Shown piece by piece: positions 44,373 to 53,282 of a stretch of 64,000 nucleotides of DNA. Position numbers and translations under genes: made by a program. This DNA comes from Anaerosporomusa subterranea. GTDB taxonomy: Bacteria > Bacillota > Negativicutes > Sporomusales > Acetonemataceae. How positions within the stretch are numbered: position 1 is the stretch's first letter; each line of letters opens with the position of its first letter. The stretch covers positions 1 through 64,000 of the forward strand of contig NZ_LSGP01000017.1 of the NCBI RefSeq assembly GCF_001611555.1. The letters run 5' to 3'. The notes under the pieces were generated by a model. The model was given only the letters and a program-made list of their open reading frames with translations, made no database searches and had not been told where the DNA came from.

Positions 44373-45275
44373 CTATTTATTGTACTTGCAGGGGAGTGTG
44401 AATTGCCGCAGGAATTCCATAATGGATTCCTCGTCTTCGTTTGATAGTGGATATGACGGACGGCGGCAGTAGTCACCGTCAATAATACCCCGCTTGCGTA
44501 GAACAGTTTTTTCAACTTGGATGATGTATTCGCAGTCCTGCATCCAGCGTGTAATGTAGTTCAGCAAGCGCTTATGATTCTGCCGGGCCTCTGGTTTCCC
44601 AGCGACATAATCATGGTAAATGGAAAGATATATTTCAGCAAAGGAGCAGCCTGGCATAACTCCTTTGCCGCCAATATCAAGAACCTCCAACATGTATAAG
44701 CCGGCGTAGCCGACCAAAACGGTCGCTTCCGGCCGACGGGCAAGAAGTTGGCTGATATAATCTATCGGCGGGTTAGCCTCAATTTTAAACATAGCCCGCG
44801 GAAATTGGTCATAAATGGCGACGAGTTCTTCCACAGCAATACCGACTTTGGTTTCCGCCGGTGCGTATTGAATGAGGACTGGAATATTTACAGCCGCGAG
44901 AACGGCGAGGATATGCTCTTTAACTGCCCGTATCGGCGGGTTCAGGAAGTATGGCGGCAGTACCATCAGGCAGTCTGCCCCAAGCTTTTCATAGTGCTTT
45001 GCCCGTTTTACTGCAACCTCTAAACTATGATCGGTTACAGAGATCATGCTGAATACGTCTGACGCTTTTGTTCGGGCAACAAAACGCTCAGCCAGTTCCT
45101 GCTTTTCCACATCAGTCAGCTTGTGAAACTCGCTGGCAATGCCGAAGAGCGTTAAGCCATGCACACCACTTGCGATCAGATGACCCAGCAATCGGTCAAA
45201 ACCAATGAAATCGACCTCGCCGCTATCGGTAAAGGGCATGGCAATGACTGGACAAACTCCTTTGATTTGCTTCAA
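44373..45275 (-). CDS. DapA-family class I aldolase/dehydratase
   Basis: The 300-residue protein belongs to the dihydrodipicolinate synthase superfamily. Schiff-base Lys is in RAMFKIEANPP (about 169) and the tyrosine in PVLIQYAPAET. Lysine synthesis is unlikely; in this operon it probably acts on a 2-keto-3-deoxy sugar acid, as KDG aldolase or 5-keto-4-deoxyglucarate dehydratase do. It starts at a TTG with AAGGGGG. It is the first structural gene after the regulator. Confidence 0.88.
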   Translation of the reverse strand: MKQIKGVCPVIAMPFTDSGEVDFIGFDRLLGHLIASGVHGLTLFGIASEFHKLTDVEKQELAERFVARTKASDVFSMISVTDHSLEVAVKRAKHYEKLGADCLMVLPPYFLNPPIRAVKEHILAVLAAVNIPVLIQYAPAETKVGIAVEELVAIYDQFPRAMFKIEANPPIDYISQLLARRPEATVLVGYAGLYMLEVLDIGGKGVMPGCSFAEIYLSIYHDYVAGKPEARQNHKRLLNYITRWMQDCEYIIQVEKTVLRKRGIIDGDYCRRPSYPLSNEDEESIMEFLRQFTLPCKYNK

Positions 45276-45287
45276 AGATTTTCCCCC

Positions 45288-46007
45288 TTAGCCATCTTTA
45301 TTATCCTTCACACTCTGATATGCGTCGAGTTGTCCGATGAAACAGTTCATCATTTTCCGTACATTTTCAGCAGCTTGTTCAGGAGAGCGCGCCTTAATCG
45401 CTTCAAGGATCTGACCATGATAGTCAAAGCCGATTTCCGGTCCCATGGCTTTAATCATATCTGTGTAATGCATGTATAAGATATCTTTAAGGATTGTCAT
45501 TACATCAACCAGCATCTGGTTGTGTGAGGCTTTCGCTATTGAAAGATGAAATGTAAAGTCGGCGGCAATATACTCGGCAAGATCGTCGCAATGAATGAGA
45601 ACATTCATTCTCGAGTATGCTGCCTCGATTTGTTCGATCTCATTCATTGTTGCTCTCTCAGCGGCGAGCATTGCGCACTCAATTTCGATGCCGCGTCTGA
45701 GTTCAGATACATCCCGGTCATCCCGGTAGGTGAGAAGCATGGTGGGGATAAGCGAACGAAAGTAATGAGCAGGTGACGTCTTAAGTACAAATGTCCCTTC
45801 GCCCACACGTGCATCAAGCAATCCCAGTGCAATCAACTTTTGTAGCGCAGCCCGAATGGATACCCTGCTGACCGTAAATGAGGCTGCTAGTTCATTCTCT
45901 GATGGAATTTTTTCTCCTGGCAGCCACTGTCGATTTACGATAAAGCGGAGAATTTGATCAAAGGCTTGGTCGGTAACCGACTGTTTTTTAATTGGTTGAA
46001 TTTCCAT
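45288..46007 (-). CDS. FadR/FCD-type GntR regulator of the sugar-acid operon
   Basis: The 239-residue protein has an N-terminal GntR winged helix (LPGEKIPSENELAASFTVSR, about 30-55) and a C-terminal all-helical FCD domain (FHLSIAKASHNQMLVDV, with metal-binding histidines). GGAGG precedes the ATG. It is the first gene of the operon, and an exact FadR-class operator overlaps its promoter, so it likely represses itself and the pathway until a sugar acid binds. Confidence 0.92.
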   Translation of the reverse strand: MEIQPIKKQSVTDQAFDQILRFIVNRQWLPGEKIPSENELAASFTVSRVSIRAALQKLIALGLLDARVGEGTFVLKTSPAHYFRSLIPTMLLTYRDDRDVSELRRGIEIECAMLAAERATMNEIEQIEAAYSRMNVLIHCDDLAEYIAADFTFHLSIAKASHNQMLVDVMTILKDILYMHYTDMIKAMGPEIGFDYHGQILEAIKARSPEQAAENVRKMMNCFIGQLDAYQSVKDNKDG

Positions 46008-46103
46008 TTACCCTCCGACCGCCCGTATGCCGAGCGGAAGCTTCATGCGAAATAAGTGGCGCCATATCCTAAGAAATTGTCAGGAGTTGCGGTTGTATGT
46101 AAT

Positions 46104-46138
46104 ATTGTAATACAATCCGACATTTACGATTATTCAAC
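46104..46138 (-). promoter_or_regulatory. promoter with FadR-class operator
   Basis: ATTGTAATACAAT (46104-46116) is a perfect palindrome that contains TTGTAATACAA, fitting TNGTNNNACNA. On the minus strand a TTGAAT -35 (46138-46133) puts the -10 (TGTATT) on top of it, as expected for a repressor site. A plainer stretch without features continues to 46213. Confidence 0.7.
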
Positions 46139-46213
46139 ACAACCTGTAGTATTCCTGCTAAATTGTTGTGTGAAGAAAAAAATATTCTTCATACAGAGTA
46201 AGTAAACCATAAT

Positions 46214-46253
46214 AAAACACTAAGCTCCCGGCACGCCGGGAGCTTAGTGTTTT
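46214..46253 (-). terminator. terminator of the amino-acid ABC operon
   Basis: A perfect 18-bp stem (46214-46231 with 46236-46253) lies just after the last permease gene, with T/A tracts outside. Confidence 0.9.
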
Positions 46254-46259
46254 AGAGCT

Positions 46260-46910
46260 TCAATAGCTTTTTAGAATCAGCGATTTCTGATGTTGGCGTG
46301 CGTACAACGACAGGCCGTAATTCATCAGGAAGTAGATTAACGCGATCATCCCAAATAGGGTGAAGACTTGTGCGGAGGAACCGTATTTTCCCATGATAAT
46401 CATGCCTTTGCCTGTTAGGTCTTCGATGCCGACCGCCCAAACGAATGAGGTATCTTTGATAATGGTGGTGAATTGGGACGCCAAAGGAGGAATCATGTTC
46501 CGCAGCGCTTGGGGTAAAATGATGTGTCGAAGTATCTGAAGATAGGTGAAGCCTTGCGATACAGCAGCTTCCCATTGACCTCTAGGAATCGAGTTTAGTC
46601 CGCCACGAATTATTTCGGCGATAACGGCAGATGTAAAGAGCGTCATCGCGCTAATTCCAGCGATCAGCGGGTCGAGCGGCGTCATAAAGCGGACTCCAAG
46701 GATAAACAGCAGGAGCGGCGTGTTCCGAACCGCCTCAATGTAGACAGCGGCGACAGTCGACAGCAGGCGTTTCTTTGAATAACGAGCTACCCCGAGTGCC
46801 ATGCCAAACAGCATGCTTAACAGAATGGAGGCGACGGCGATATACAGAGTCGTTAACAGTCCTTGCAGCAAAAAACTAAATATCTCTGGCTTAAAGAGTT
46901 CTTGCATCAT
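46260..46910 (-). CDS. polar amino-acid ABC permease (second)
   Basis: The 216-residue protein is a HisM/GlnP-type permease with five helices and the EAA loop [21 protein letters not shown] start at the ATG at 46910, which overlaps the preceding stop (ATGA) and has GGAGG 7 bases before; the longer frame to 46967 lies inside the other permease gene. It pairs with 46907-47578 to form the membrane pore. Confidence 0.9.
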   Translation of the reverse strand: MMQELFKPEIFSFLLQGLLTTLYIAVASILLSMLFGMALGVARYSKKRLLSTVAAVYIEAVRNTPLLLFILGVRFMTPLDPLIAGISAMTLFTSAVIAEIIRGGLNSIPRGQWEAAVSQGFTYLQILRHIILPQALRNMIPPLASQFTTIIKDTSFVWAVGIEDLTGKGMIIMGKYGSSAQVFTLFGMIALIYFLMNYGLSLYARQHQKSLILKSY

Positions 46911-47578
46911 AGCGCCACCTCCGACTTGCGCTCCAGCTTGCGCGCATAGGTGGCCAGCGGCAAGCAAAGACTGAGATAAAGCAGGCCGGTGACGATATAA
47001 GCGGGACCGTAATACAAGTTGTTGCTGGACCAGGAGTCCGCATGGTACATCAACTCGCCGCCGGCAACCATCGCCAAGACGGAGGTGTTCTTAATCAAGG
47101 CCACTGCCTGGTTTGTCAGCGGCGGGTAGACGATCCGTTTGGCTTGCGGCAAGATGATGTGGCGCATTGCCCGCCAGTATGTGAAACCTTGCGACGCGGC
47201 GGCTTCCTTCTGACCGCGCGGTACGGCTTCGATACCGGCCCGGACAACTTCCGCGATATAGGCGCCATGGTAAACGCCGACTCCTAGAACGCCTACGATG
47301 AACACCGGCAGCATGACCCCCAGATGCGGCAGGCCGTGGAACAGGAAGAATACCTGGATGACGAGCGGCGTATTCTGAATGCACTCTACATATATCCGGT
47401 TGATAACCCGGAACGGTTTGTATTCCACTGTGCCTAATACGCCAAAGAGGATGCCGAGTGCAAGTGAGAGGACCAAGCCACAGACTGACAGGAGGATGGT
47501 TACGGCAAACCCCTCCGCGAAAACTGGCCATTCCTGGAACAGGGACTCCCACTTAAACCAGGCGAAGGGACCAGGCAT
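46907..47578 (-). CDS. polar amino-acid ABC permease (first)
   Basis: The 223-residue HisQ/GlnM-type permease has the EAA loop [20 protein letters not shown] and [20 protein letters not shown]. It starts directly at the base after the binding-protein stop and overlaps the next permease by 4 bases, so all three are coupled. Confidence 0.9.
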   Translation of the reverse strand: MPGPFAWFKWESLFQEWPVFAEGFAVTILLSVCGLVLSLALGILFGVLGTVEYKPFRVINRIYVECIQNTPLVIQVFFLFHGLPHLGVMLPVFIVGVLGVGVYHGAYIAEVVRAGIEAVPRGQKEAAASQGFTYWRAMRHIILPQAKRIVYPPLTNQAVALIKNTSVLAMVAGGELMYHADSWSSNNLYYGPAYIVTGLLYLSLCLPLATYARKLERKSEVAL

Positions 47579-48391
47579 TTACTTGAGACCCCACTTTTGA
47601 ATCAGTTTATCCAGTTCACCTGACTTCTTCATGTCGCTGATGGTGGTGTTGACAAGTTTGGCCAGGGCTTCGTTGGATTTTTTCGAGGCAACGCCGTATT
47701 CCTGCGGGCTAAAGCGGTCGGAGAGAATGACAGTGCTGTCGTCAAGATAGCCAAAGAGGATGGCGGCGTCGACAGAAAACGCATCGACCCGGCCGGAGTC
47801 AAGCGCAGCCTTGATTTCCGGGTAGGTGCCGAATTCGAGGAAGCTGACCTTCGCGCCTAATTTATCGGCTGCGTCCTGAACTGCTTTCTTCGAGGTTGCG
47901 CTTTGGGCTACGCCGATTTTCTTGCCATTGAGGTCTGCAAGGCTTTTGGCGCCGGTGGCTTTCTTAACCATCAGAGCCACGCCGTCAGTAAAGTACGGAT
48001 CGGAGAAGTTGTAGCTTTTCTTGCGCTCCTCAGTAATTGTGAATGTGGCAATAACTAGGTCGATTTCACCATTGTCAAGCAGCGGGCCACGAGTCTTGGC
48101 GGTGACGCCTTGTACATCGATTTTATTTTCGTCACCGAGTACCTTTTTCGCGATTGCTTTTGCTAAATCAATTTCCATACCTTCGGTTTTATTGGTTTTT
48201 GGATCTTTGAAGCCAAATTTTGGAACGTCGACTTTGACGCCGACCTTTAGAACGCCACGGTCCTTGATTGCTTTGATATCGGCAGGTGCGCCGGTATCTT
48301 TGGCGGCCGGTGCCGGCGTTGAACCGCAGCCAGCGGCGAAAAAAGCTGTGAGAACTAAGAGACCAGCCATACGAATGAGACCTTTTTTCAT
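47579..48391 (-). CDS. amino-acid ABC substrate-binding lipoprotein
   Basis: The 270-residue SBP_bac_3 protein has a lipoprotein signal (FFAAGCG, Cys at about 22) and the family marks LKVGVKVDVPKFGFKD, GMEIDLAKAIAKKVLG, NGEIDLVIATFTITEERKK and QSATSKKAV. An acidic pocket and the family context suggest a polar amino acid such as glutamate or glutamine. AGGAGG precedes the ATG. Confidence 0.92.
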   Translation of the reverse strand: MKKGLIRMAGLLVLTAFFAAGCGSTPAPAAKDTGAPADIKAIKDRGVLKVGVKVDVPKFGFKDPKTNKTEGMEIDLAKAIAKKVLGDENKIDVQGVTAKTRGPLLDNGEIDLVIATFTITEERKKSYNFSDPYFTDGVALMVKKATGAKSLADLNGKKIGVAQSATSKKAVQDAADKLGAKVSFLEFGTYPEIKAALDSGRVDAFSVDAAILFGYLDDSTVILSDRFSPQEYGVASKKSNEALAKLVNTTISDMKKSGELDKLIQKWGLK

Positions 48392-48428
48392 AAATAAGTC
48401 CTCCTTAATTTTTGCGTTATATAGGTGC

Positions 48429-49154
48429 TTAACGTAATATCCTGCTTAAGAACAATTTTGTCCGTTCGTGAGTCGGATTGGTAAAGAAATGCTCTGGCGA
48501 TCCCTCTTCCAGTATCTGACCACCGTCCATAAAAACAACCCGGTCGGCGACTTGGCGGGCAAAGCCCATTTCGTGAGTGACGACAATCATTGTAATGCCC
48601 TCCTGAGCCAGGCTGATCATTACGTCAAGCACCTCTTGAATCATCTCAGGGTCAAGCGCCGAGGTCGGTTCGTCAAACAGCATGATTTGCGGCTTCATAT
48701 TCAGCGCCCGGGCGATAGCCACCCGCTGCTGCTGTCCACCAGACAACTGGGCGGGATAGGCGGCTGCCTTATCTCGCAAGCCTACCCGCTCAAGGAAGAC
48801 GAGGCCGGACTCTTCCGCCTCCGCTTTGGCGACGCCTTTAATCAGGATAGGAGCGAGAGTCACATTTTCGAGAACGGTTTTGTGCGGATAAAGGTTAAAT
48901 TGCTGGAATACCATTGCCACCGATTCGCGGATTTTGGTGACAGGAGCGTTGGGAGCGGTGATGTCGATGCCGTTCACGGTAACCGAGCCTGAAGTTGGCT
49001 TCTCCAGTAGATTGACGCAGCGGATCAGTGTACTTTTGCCAGAGCCGCTGGGGCCAATCACAACTACTTTTTCGCCGGCGGCGACGGAAAGGCTGACATC
49101 CTTTAGAACATGAAGTTTCCCAAAATGCTTATTGATGCCTTTTAACTGTATCAC
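48429..49154 (-). CDS. polar amino-acid ABC ATPase (GlnQ type)
   Basis: The 241-residue ATPase has Walker [12 protein letters not shown], signature [17 protein letters not shown], Walker [16 protein letters not shown] and switch [12 protein letters not shown] take the GTG at 49154. It follows GGAGG by 13 bases, which is long, but the only earlier starts are TTGs without a site. It is the first gene of the operon behind the promoter at 49266-49294. Confidence 0.9.
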   Translation of the reverse strand: MIQLKGINKHFGKLHVLKDVSLSVAAGEKVVVIGPSGSGKSTLIRCVNLLEKPTSGSVTVNGIDITAPNAPVTKIRESVAMVFQQFNLYPHKTVLENVTLAPILIKGVAKAEAEESGLVFLERVGLRDKAAAYPAQLSGGQQQRVAIARALNMKPQIMLFDEPTSALDPEMIQEVLDVMISLAQEGITMIVVTHEMGFARQVADRVVFMDGGQILEEGSPEHFFTNPTHERTKLFLSRILR

Positions 49155-49265
49155 GTAGCGATGTCTGCCTCCTTTCAATGAAGACAACAAAAAACCGCCC
49201 AGCTAAGCCGATAGGCTATAGCAGTGCGGCGTCATTGTCGCGTATGTTTCCTGCAGGATGTTTAT

Positions 49266-49316
49266 ATATTACATTCATCAGCTGAGTTTGTCAATATGAT
49301 AATAAATATGTAATAT
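49266..49316 (-). promoter_or_regulatory. promoter of the amino-acid ABC operon with flanking inverted repeat
   Basis: On the minus strand TTGACA (49294-49289) and TAATAT (49271-49266) are 17 bases apart. ATATTACAT (49266-49274) and ATGTAATAT (49308-49316) form a perfect 9-bp inverted pair around the promoter, a likely regulator site. Confidence 0.65.
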
Positions 49317-49346
49317 GTAAAGGTGCTCTAAGGACTCCACAAAAAA

Positions 49347-49392
49347 AGATCACCGCGCTACACTCGCGTTGCGAATGTAGTGAAGCAATCTT
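49347..49392. repeat. GCAATGACA-type repeat, short copy
   Basis: AGATCACCGCGC at the left and GTGAAGCAATCTTC at the right, with a CGCGTTGCGAATG centre. It is a shortened, decayed relative of 60861-60936. Confidence 0.5.
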
Positions 49393-49471
49393 CTCTACGG
49401 CTCATTTGCACCCGTATGTGTCACTCGCGGCGATCGCTAACGAACATTCTGCATCCCAGAGGGGCTATCGA

Positions 49472-49912
49472 CTAATTTCCGCTGAACAACAGGCTCAGCA
49501 ATACGATACCGCCCAATGTGTTCATCATTCTCTTGTGACGATCATTCTCGCGTTCTTGACGTTCATGCCATTCGTGATAGGATTCATAGTCATAACGTTG
49601 CATTTCACGCTCATGCCAGGCTCGTTCAGCTCGGATACGCTCACGGCGCTCCTGCTCTCTATCGTGACGATACTGCCTCGATATCCGTTCTTGTTCCTGG
49701 CGATATTGCTCTTCGCGTTGTTGTTGCGCCCGCCGAAACCGCTCCTGGCGGTGTTTCTGCTCTTGTTGATGCTGCCTCTCAAGGCGTTGATGTTCCCGTT
49801 GCTCTTGTCTATAGTCATTCCGCGGTGATGCTTCGAGAGTAGCCACGCCCATGCCTACCTGAAGGATACCGATCATCGAATACACGATCACATTCTTCAC
49901 GATCTTATTCAT
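49472..49912 (-). CDS. secreted Arg/Gln/Glu-rich coiled-coil protein
   Basis: The 146-residue product has a hydrophobic N-terminal signal segment (VIVYSMIGILQVGMGVATLEAS). About 90 residues made almost wholly of Arg, Gln, Glu and His follow, with a short hydrophobic C-terminal segment (GGIVLLSLLFSG). It should form a highly charged helix, perhaps a coiled coil in the envelope. AGGAGGGG precedes the ATG. I recognise no family. Its low-complexity composition differs sharply from its neighbours. Confidence 0.65.
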   Translation of the reverse strand: MNKIVKNVIVYSMIGILQVGMGVATLEASPRNDYRQEQREHQRLERQHQQEQKHRQERFRRAQQQREEQYRQEQERISRQYRHDREQERRERIRAERAWHEREMQRYDYESYHEWHERQERENDRHKRMMNTLGGIVLLSLLFSGN

Positions 49913-50096
49913 GGATAACCCCTCCTTTATTTACTAACCTAATTATAGATTGGAAATATGACAAAATTGTGACTGCAAAGTCAGATTTTATCAAGTTTAA
50001 AAATGAAATTTCAGTAAATAAAAAAAGGACATCCGGTCAGGTTTTGCCGAATGTAACCAAAGACTATATTAACTATTGCAGGGAATGGGAGACGCG

Positions 50097-51428
50097 ATGG
50101 AAGCCAATACAAGTACTTTGTCTGCAACTTTAACAGAAAAACCAACCCGGGCCCGTTATCTTATTCTGCTTCTGGTTTGCTTGATGACTGCTGCCAACTT
50201 CATTGGCCGAACCAATCTTGCTGTGGCGGCGCCATATATGCAACAAGAGCTTGGCATAACGCCCGCAATGATGGGCATTGTTTTTTCGGCGTTTAACTGG
50301 ACGTATACTCTCATGCAACTTCCCGGTGGTTGGATTGTCGACCGTTTTGGTTCAAGAAAAATCTATAGTGCAACGATGTTTCTCTGGTCATCGTTTATCG
50401 GCCTGATTGGTTTAGTTTCAAATGTAACTGCTTTGGTGGTTTGCCGACTGAGTCTGGGAATTTGCGGCGCACCGACCTATATTGCGAATAGCCGGATTGT
50501 GACTGCGTGGTTTCCAGCCAAAGAACGCGGCCTAGCGATTGGCGCTTATATAGGTTCGCAGCATATTGGCTTGGCGTTCCTGACACCGCTGATTACTTGG
50601 CTGATTGTTGCTTTTAGCTGGCGATATGTTTTTTATATTACCGGCATCCTCGGTGTCGGCTTGGCGGTAATTTGGTATTTGGTTTATCGGGAACCAGCCA
50701 ACTATTGTCGGATCAATGCCCTGGAATTAACACACATTTGTGATGGTGAAGCCTTGAACGATTCAACCAGTGAAAGCCAATTCAGTGGTAAAGATATCAG
50801 ACAGATGTTGAAGCATCGTCAGTTATGGGGAATGTTTATCGGCCATTTCGCCATGAACTCTACCTTGTATTTTTTTATTACCTGGTTTCCGTCTTATTTA
50901 GTTAACGCCAAAGGTCTTACACTAATTGCCGCTGGCTTTTATGCCGCAGCCCCTTTTTTAGCCGCTATGGCTGGCGTAACCCTTGGCGGCAAGTGGTCAG
51001 ACTGGATGCTCTCACGCGGCTATTCACTGGGAATGGCCCGCAAAATGCCAATGGCTGTTGGCCTGTCGTTTTCTTGCTGTATTATGCTGGCCAATTACAC
51101 TAGTGACATTTGGTTAATCATCTTGATTATGTCAGTGGGATTTTTCGGTCAAGGCATAGGTACTTCCTGCGGTTGGGCGCTATTGTCTGATATTGTCCCC
51201 AAGCAATTGATCGGCATTTCCAGCGGCATCTACAATTTTGCTGCCAATCTTGGCGGCTGTATTACTCCGCTGGTTATCGGCTTTATCGTACAGAACACTC
51301 AATCGTACGAATTGGGGTTGGCATTCGTATCGTTTATCGCATTATTGGGGGTGCTGGCATACGTGTTCGTGATGGGGCGGCCTTATCGAATGGAGTTAAG
51401 GCAAGACAGTATCATAGGGAGTGAATGA
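50097..51428 (+). CDS. MFS anion:cation symporter family (sugar-acid carrier)
   Basis: The 443-residue protein has twelve membrane segments and the ACS-family marks NFIGRTNLAVAAPYMQQELG, FNWTYTLMQLPGGWIVDRFG and RIVTAWFPAKERGLAIG. This family includes galactonate, glucarate and hexuronate carriers (DgoT, GudP, ExuT). The ATG at 50097 has GGGAG 5 bases upstream. The nearby sugar-acid genes make a hexonate or aldarate substrate likely, but it stands alone. Confidence 0.88.
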   Translation: MEANTSTLSATLTEKPTRARYLILLLVCLMTAANFIGRTNLAVAAPYMQQELGITPAMMGIVFSAFNWTYTLMQLPGGWIVDRFGSRKIYSATMFLWSSFIGLIGLVSNVTALVVCRLSLGICGAPTYIANSRIVTAWFPAKERGLAIGAYIGSQHIGLAFLTPLITWLIVAFSWRYVFYITGILGVGLAVIWYLVYREPANYCRINALELTHICDGEALNDSTSESQFSGKDIRQMLKHRQLWGMFIGHFAMNSTLYFFITWFPSYLVNAKGLTLIAAGFYAAAPFLAAMAGVTLGGKWSDWMLSRGYSLGMARKMPMAVGLSFSCCIMLANYTSDIWLIILIMSVGFFGQGIGTSCGWALLSDIVPKQLIGISSGIYNFAANLGGCITPLVIGFIVQNTQSYELGLAFVSFIALLGVLAYVFVMGRPYRMELRQDSIIGSE

Positions 51429-51452
51429 CATATATATGGCCCATCTCAAATG

Positions 51453-52394
51453 CTATTTCTCCGTTTCCTCTGTGTACTCTGTGGTAAAGGTAGCTTCGTT
51501 GCTTCCTGCGGGTACCCTTGCCTGATCAAGCTGCGGCAAAAGCATACCGGCCAGCATCAGTGCACAGCCCAGCAGTCCCCGCAGGCTCATGTCTTCCTGT
51601 AACAGCAGCCAGCCGCCTATAGCGGCAAAAATGGTTTCCATACTGAGGATAATTGCGGCATGAGTAGGTTTGGCGTTTTTCTGACCAACAACTTGTAGAG
51701 TGTAAGCGATACCGACAGAGGCAACGCCGCCGTAAAAAAGGGGGATCGCCGCCTGTCGGAGTGCTTCAAGTGTAATGCTCTCGAAGGCGAGGGCGACTCC
51801 TAAACTGAGAACTGAGCAGATAATAAATTGGATACAAGAAAGCTGCAAAACATTAACACGGCGTGAGAAGTGATCGATAATCAGGATATGCAAGGCCCAA
51901 AAAATGGCCCCAGCCAAAGCCAGGGAATCGCCATATGCAACTGAGAACTGCTCAGTAACGCTCAATAGATAGACGCCGCAGGCTGCGAGAAGGGCGCCTG
52001 CCCATGTACTTCCGGAAATCACGTGTTTAAAAAACAGGCCCATTAGAGGAACTAGAATAAGATAAAGACTGGTTAAAAAGGCGGCCTTCCCGGCAGTCGT
52101 ATAGACTAAAGCGACTTGTTGCAAAGAAGCGCCGACGAATAGGACAGTCCCGGCAAGCACTCCCGGCAGAAGTGCTGATTGCTGTGGTTGAGGGACAGCA
52201 GCTGACTTTTGTCGGCTATGATATTCGTAGAGTAGCAGCGGTGTCAGGGACAAGCTGCCGAGAGCGAAGCGGACGCCGTTAAACGTAAACGGACCGATAT
52301 ATTCCATCCCTACGCGTTGCGCCACAAACGCAAATCCCCAAATCGCCGCTGTGAGCAGCAGCAACAGATTGGCCGTATATTCTTGCTGTTTCAC
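51453..52394 (-). CDS. DMT-superfamily EamA transporter
   Basis: The 313-residue protein has ten membrane segments in two EamA repeats (LLLTAAIWGFAFVAQRVGME at the N-terminus; GGVASVGIAYTLQVVGQKNA in the second half). It probably exports a metabolite such as an amino acid. The GTG at 52394 has GGAGAAC-type site spacing. The last residues (TEYTEETEK) are encoded by a CACAGAGTAC-type repeat (51459-51486). A strong hairpin lies just upstream. Confidence 0.85.
   Translation of the reverse strand: MKQQEYTANLLLLLTAAIWGFAFVAQRVGMEYIGPFTFNGVRFALGSLSLTPLLLYEYHSRQKSAAVPQPQQSALLPGVLAGTVLFVGASLQQVALVYTTAGKAAFLTSLYLILVPLMGLFFKHVISGSTWAGALLAACGVYLLSVTEQFSVAYGDSLALAGAIFWALHILIIDHFSRRVNVLQLSCIQFIICSVLSLGVALAFESITLEALRQAAIPLFYGGVASVGIAYTLQVVGQKNAKPTHAAIILSMETIFAAIGGWLLLQEDMSLRGLLGCALMLAGMLLPQLDQARVPAGSNEATFTTEYTEETEK
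51459..51486. repeat. CACAGAGTAC-type repeat inside a gene end
   Basis: CCGTTTCCTCTGTGTACTCT followed by GTGGTAAA matches the repeat class of 6753-6791 and 27625-27745. Here it codes for the C-terminus of the EamA protein. Confidence 0.7.
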
Positions 52395-52418
52395 TAGGTT
52401 CTCCTTCCATCGCATCAA

Positions 52419-52459
52419 AAGGCATGAAGCCGTCGCCAACGTCGACGGCTTCATGCCTT
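52419..52459 (-). promoter_or_regulatory. leader hairpin with T tail (possible attenuator) before the EamA gene
   Basis: CGACGGCTTCATGCCTT (52443-52459) pairs with 52419-52435. On the minus strand the stem is followed by TTTT, then the ribosome binding site 13 bases later. This is the layout of an intrinsic terminator in a 5' leader. Confidence 0.55.
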
Positions 52460-52582
52460 GCGTTATTAGCTGGGATATTTCAAGTGCAAGAGCGTATAGT
52501 TGACCATAAGTGTTTGAATTGATTAATAGAGTATTCTAAGGCATTTTCTATATTTCCTCCTAACCCGCGAAATTTATGAGAA

Positions 52583-52611
52583 GGCCTCCCAGCGTATTCT
52601 ACAGGGAGGCC
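52583..52611 (-). terminator. terminator of the phosphoribosyltransferase gene
   Basis: GGCCTCCC pairs with GGGAGGCC around a 13-base loop, with TTCTC beyond it on the minus strand. Confidence 0.7.
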
Positions 52612-52634
52612 ATTGCTGTTGTTCAATTTGTCTA

Positions 52635-53282
52635 TTAGTATCCGAAGGCCTTGTTGTGGGAATCACGAAGGATTTTAATGACTTCCGATTCGGCGGTCTG
52701 TTCAAATTGCTGATAATACATTCCTACTGCAATGAAATCTGCAGGCTGTAATGGACAGATAAGGTCATCAATCTCACTACTCAATGACTCTGCAACGTCT
52801 AAAGGAGCCACAGGGACTGCAACTGCAAGATAGGAGGGGGCCTGCGACCGAAGCCAGTGAATGGCCGCTCGAATTGTATACCCTGTTGCTATGCCATCGT
52901 CAATGATCACGGTGGGCCTTCCCTTTACATGAGGCAGCTCTAAACTATTGGTATAAGCGGAGAGACGACGCTGAATTTCCTTAGATTCGGCTTCAATCCA
53001 GTATGCGAGCTCTTTTTCGGAGAGCTTGAGTCGGAAGACCATATCGTCATCTAAGATAGCGCTTCCGTCAGGCATGACGGCGCCAATGGCCACCTCGGCA
53101 TTTCGCGGATGGCCAATCTTTCTTGTTACAAGAACATCAATGGGAACATGCAGAGCTTTTGCTACTGGGGCTGCCACTACAACACCGCCCCTCGGAACAG
53201 CCAGTAGGCAAGGATTCTTGAAGTTGTAATTAGCCAAGAGCTGGCACAAAATTTCTCCTGCGTGGGTACGGTTGTTGTACAT
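52635..53282 (-). CDS. phosphoribosyltransferase-domain protein
   Basis: The 215-residue protein has a type-I PRTase fold with the PRPP loop VIIDDGIATGYTIRAA (about 120-135) and PRGGVVVAAPVA near residue 37. Members of this family are often found near erythromycin-esterase or hydrolase genes and are of uncertain substrate. The ATG at 53282 has AGGGA in front; an upstream ATG pair has no site. It is a single gene with its own terminator. Confidence 0.82.
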   Translation of the reverse strand: MYNNRTHAGEILCQLLANYNFKNPCLLAVPRGGVVVAAPVAKALHVPIDVLVTRKIGHPRNAEVAIGAVMPDGSAILDDDMVFRLKLSEKELAYWIEAESKEIQRRLSAYTNSLELPHVKGRPTVIIDDGIATGYTIRAAIHWLRSQAPSYLAVAVPVAPLDVAESLSSEIDDLICPLQPADFIAVGMYYQQFEQTAESEVIKILRDSHNKAFGY

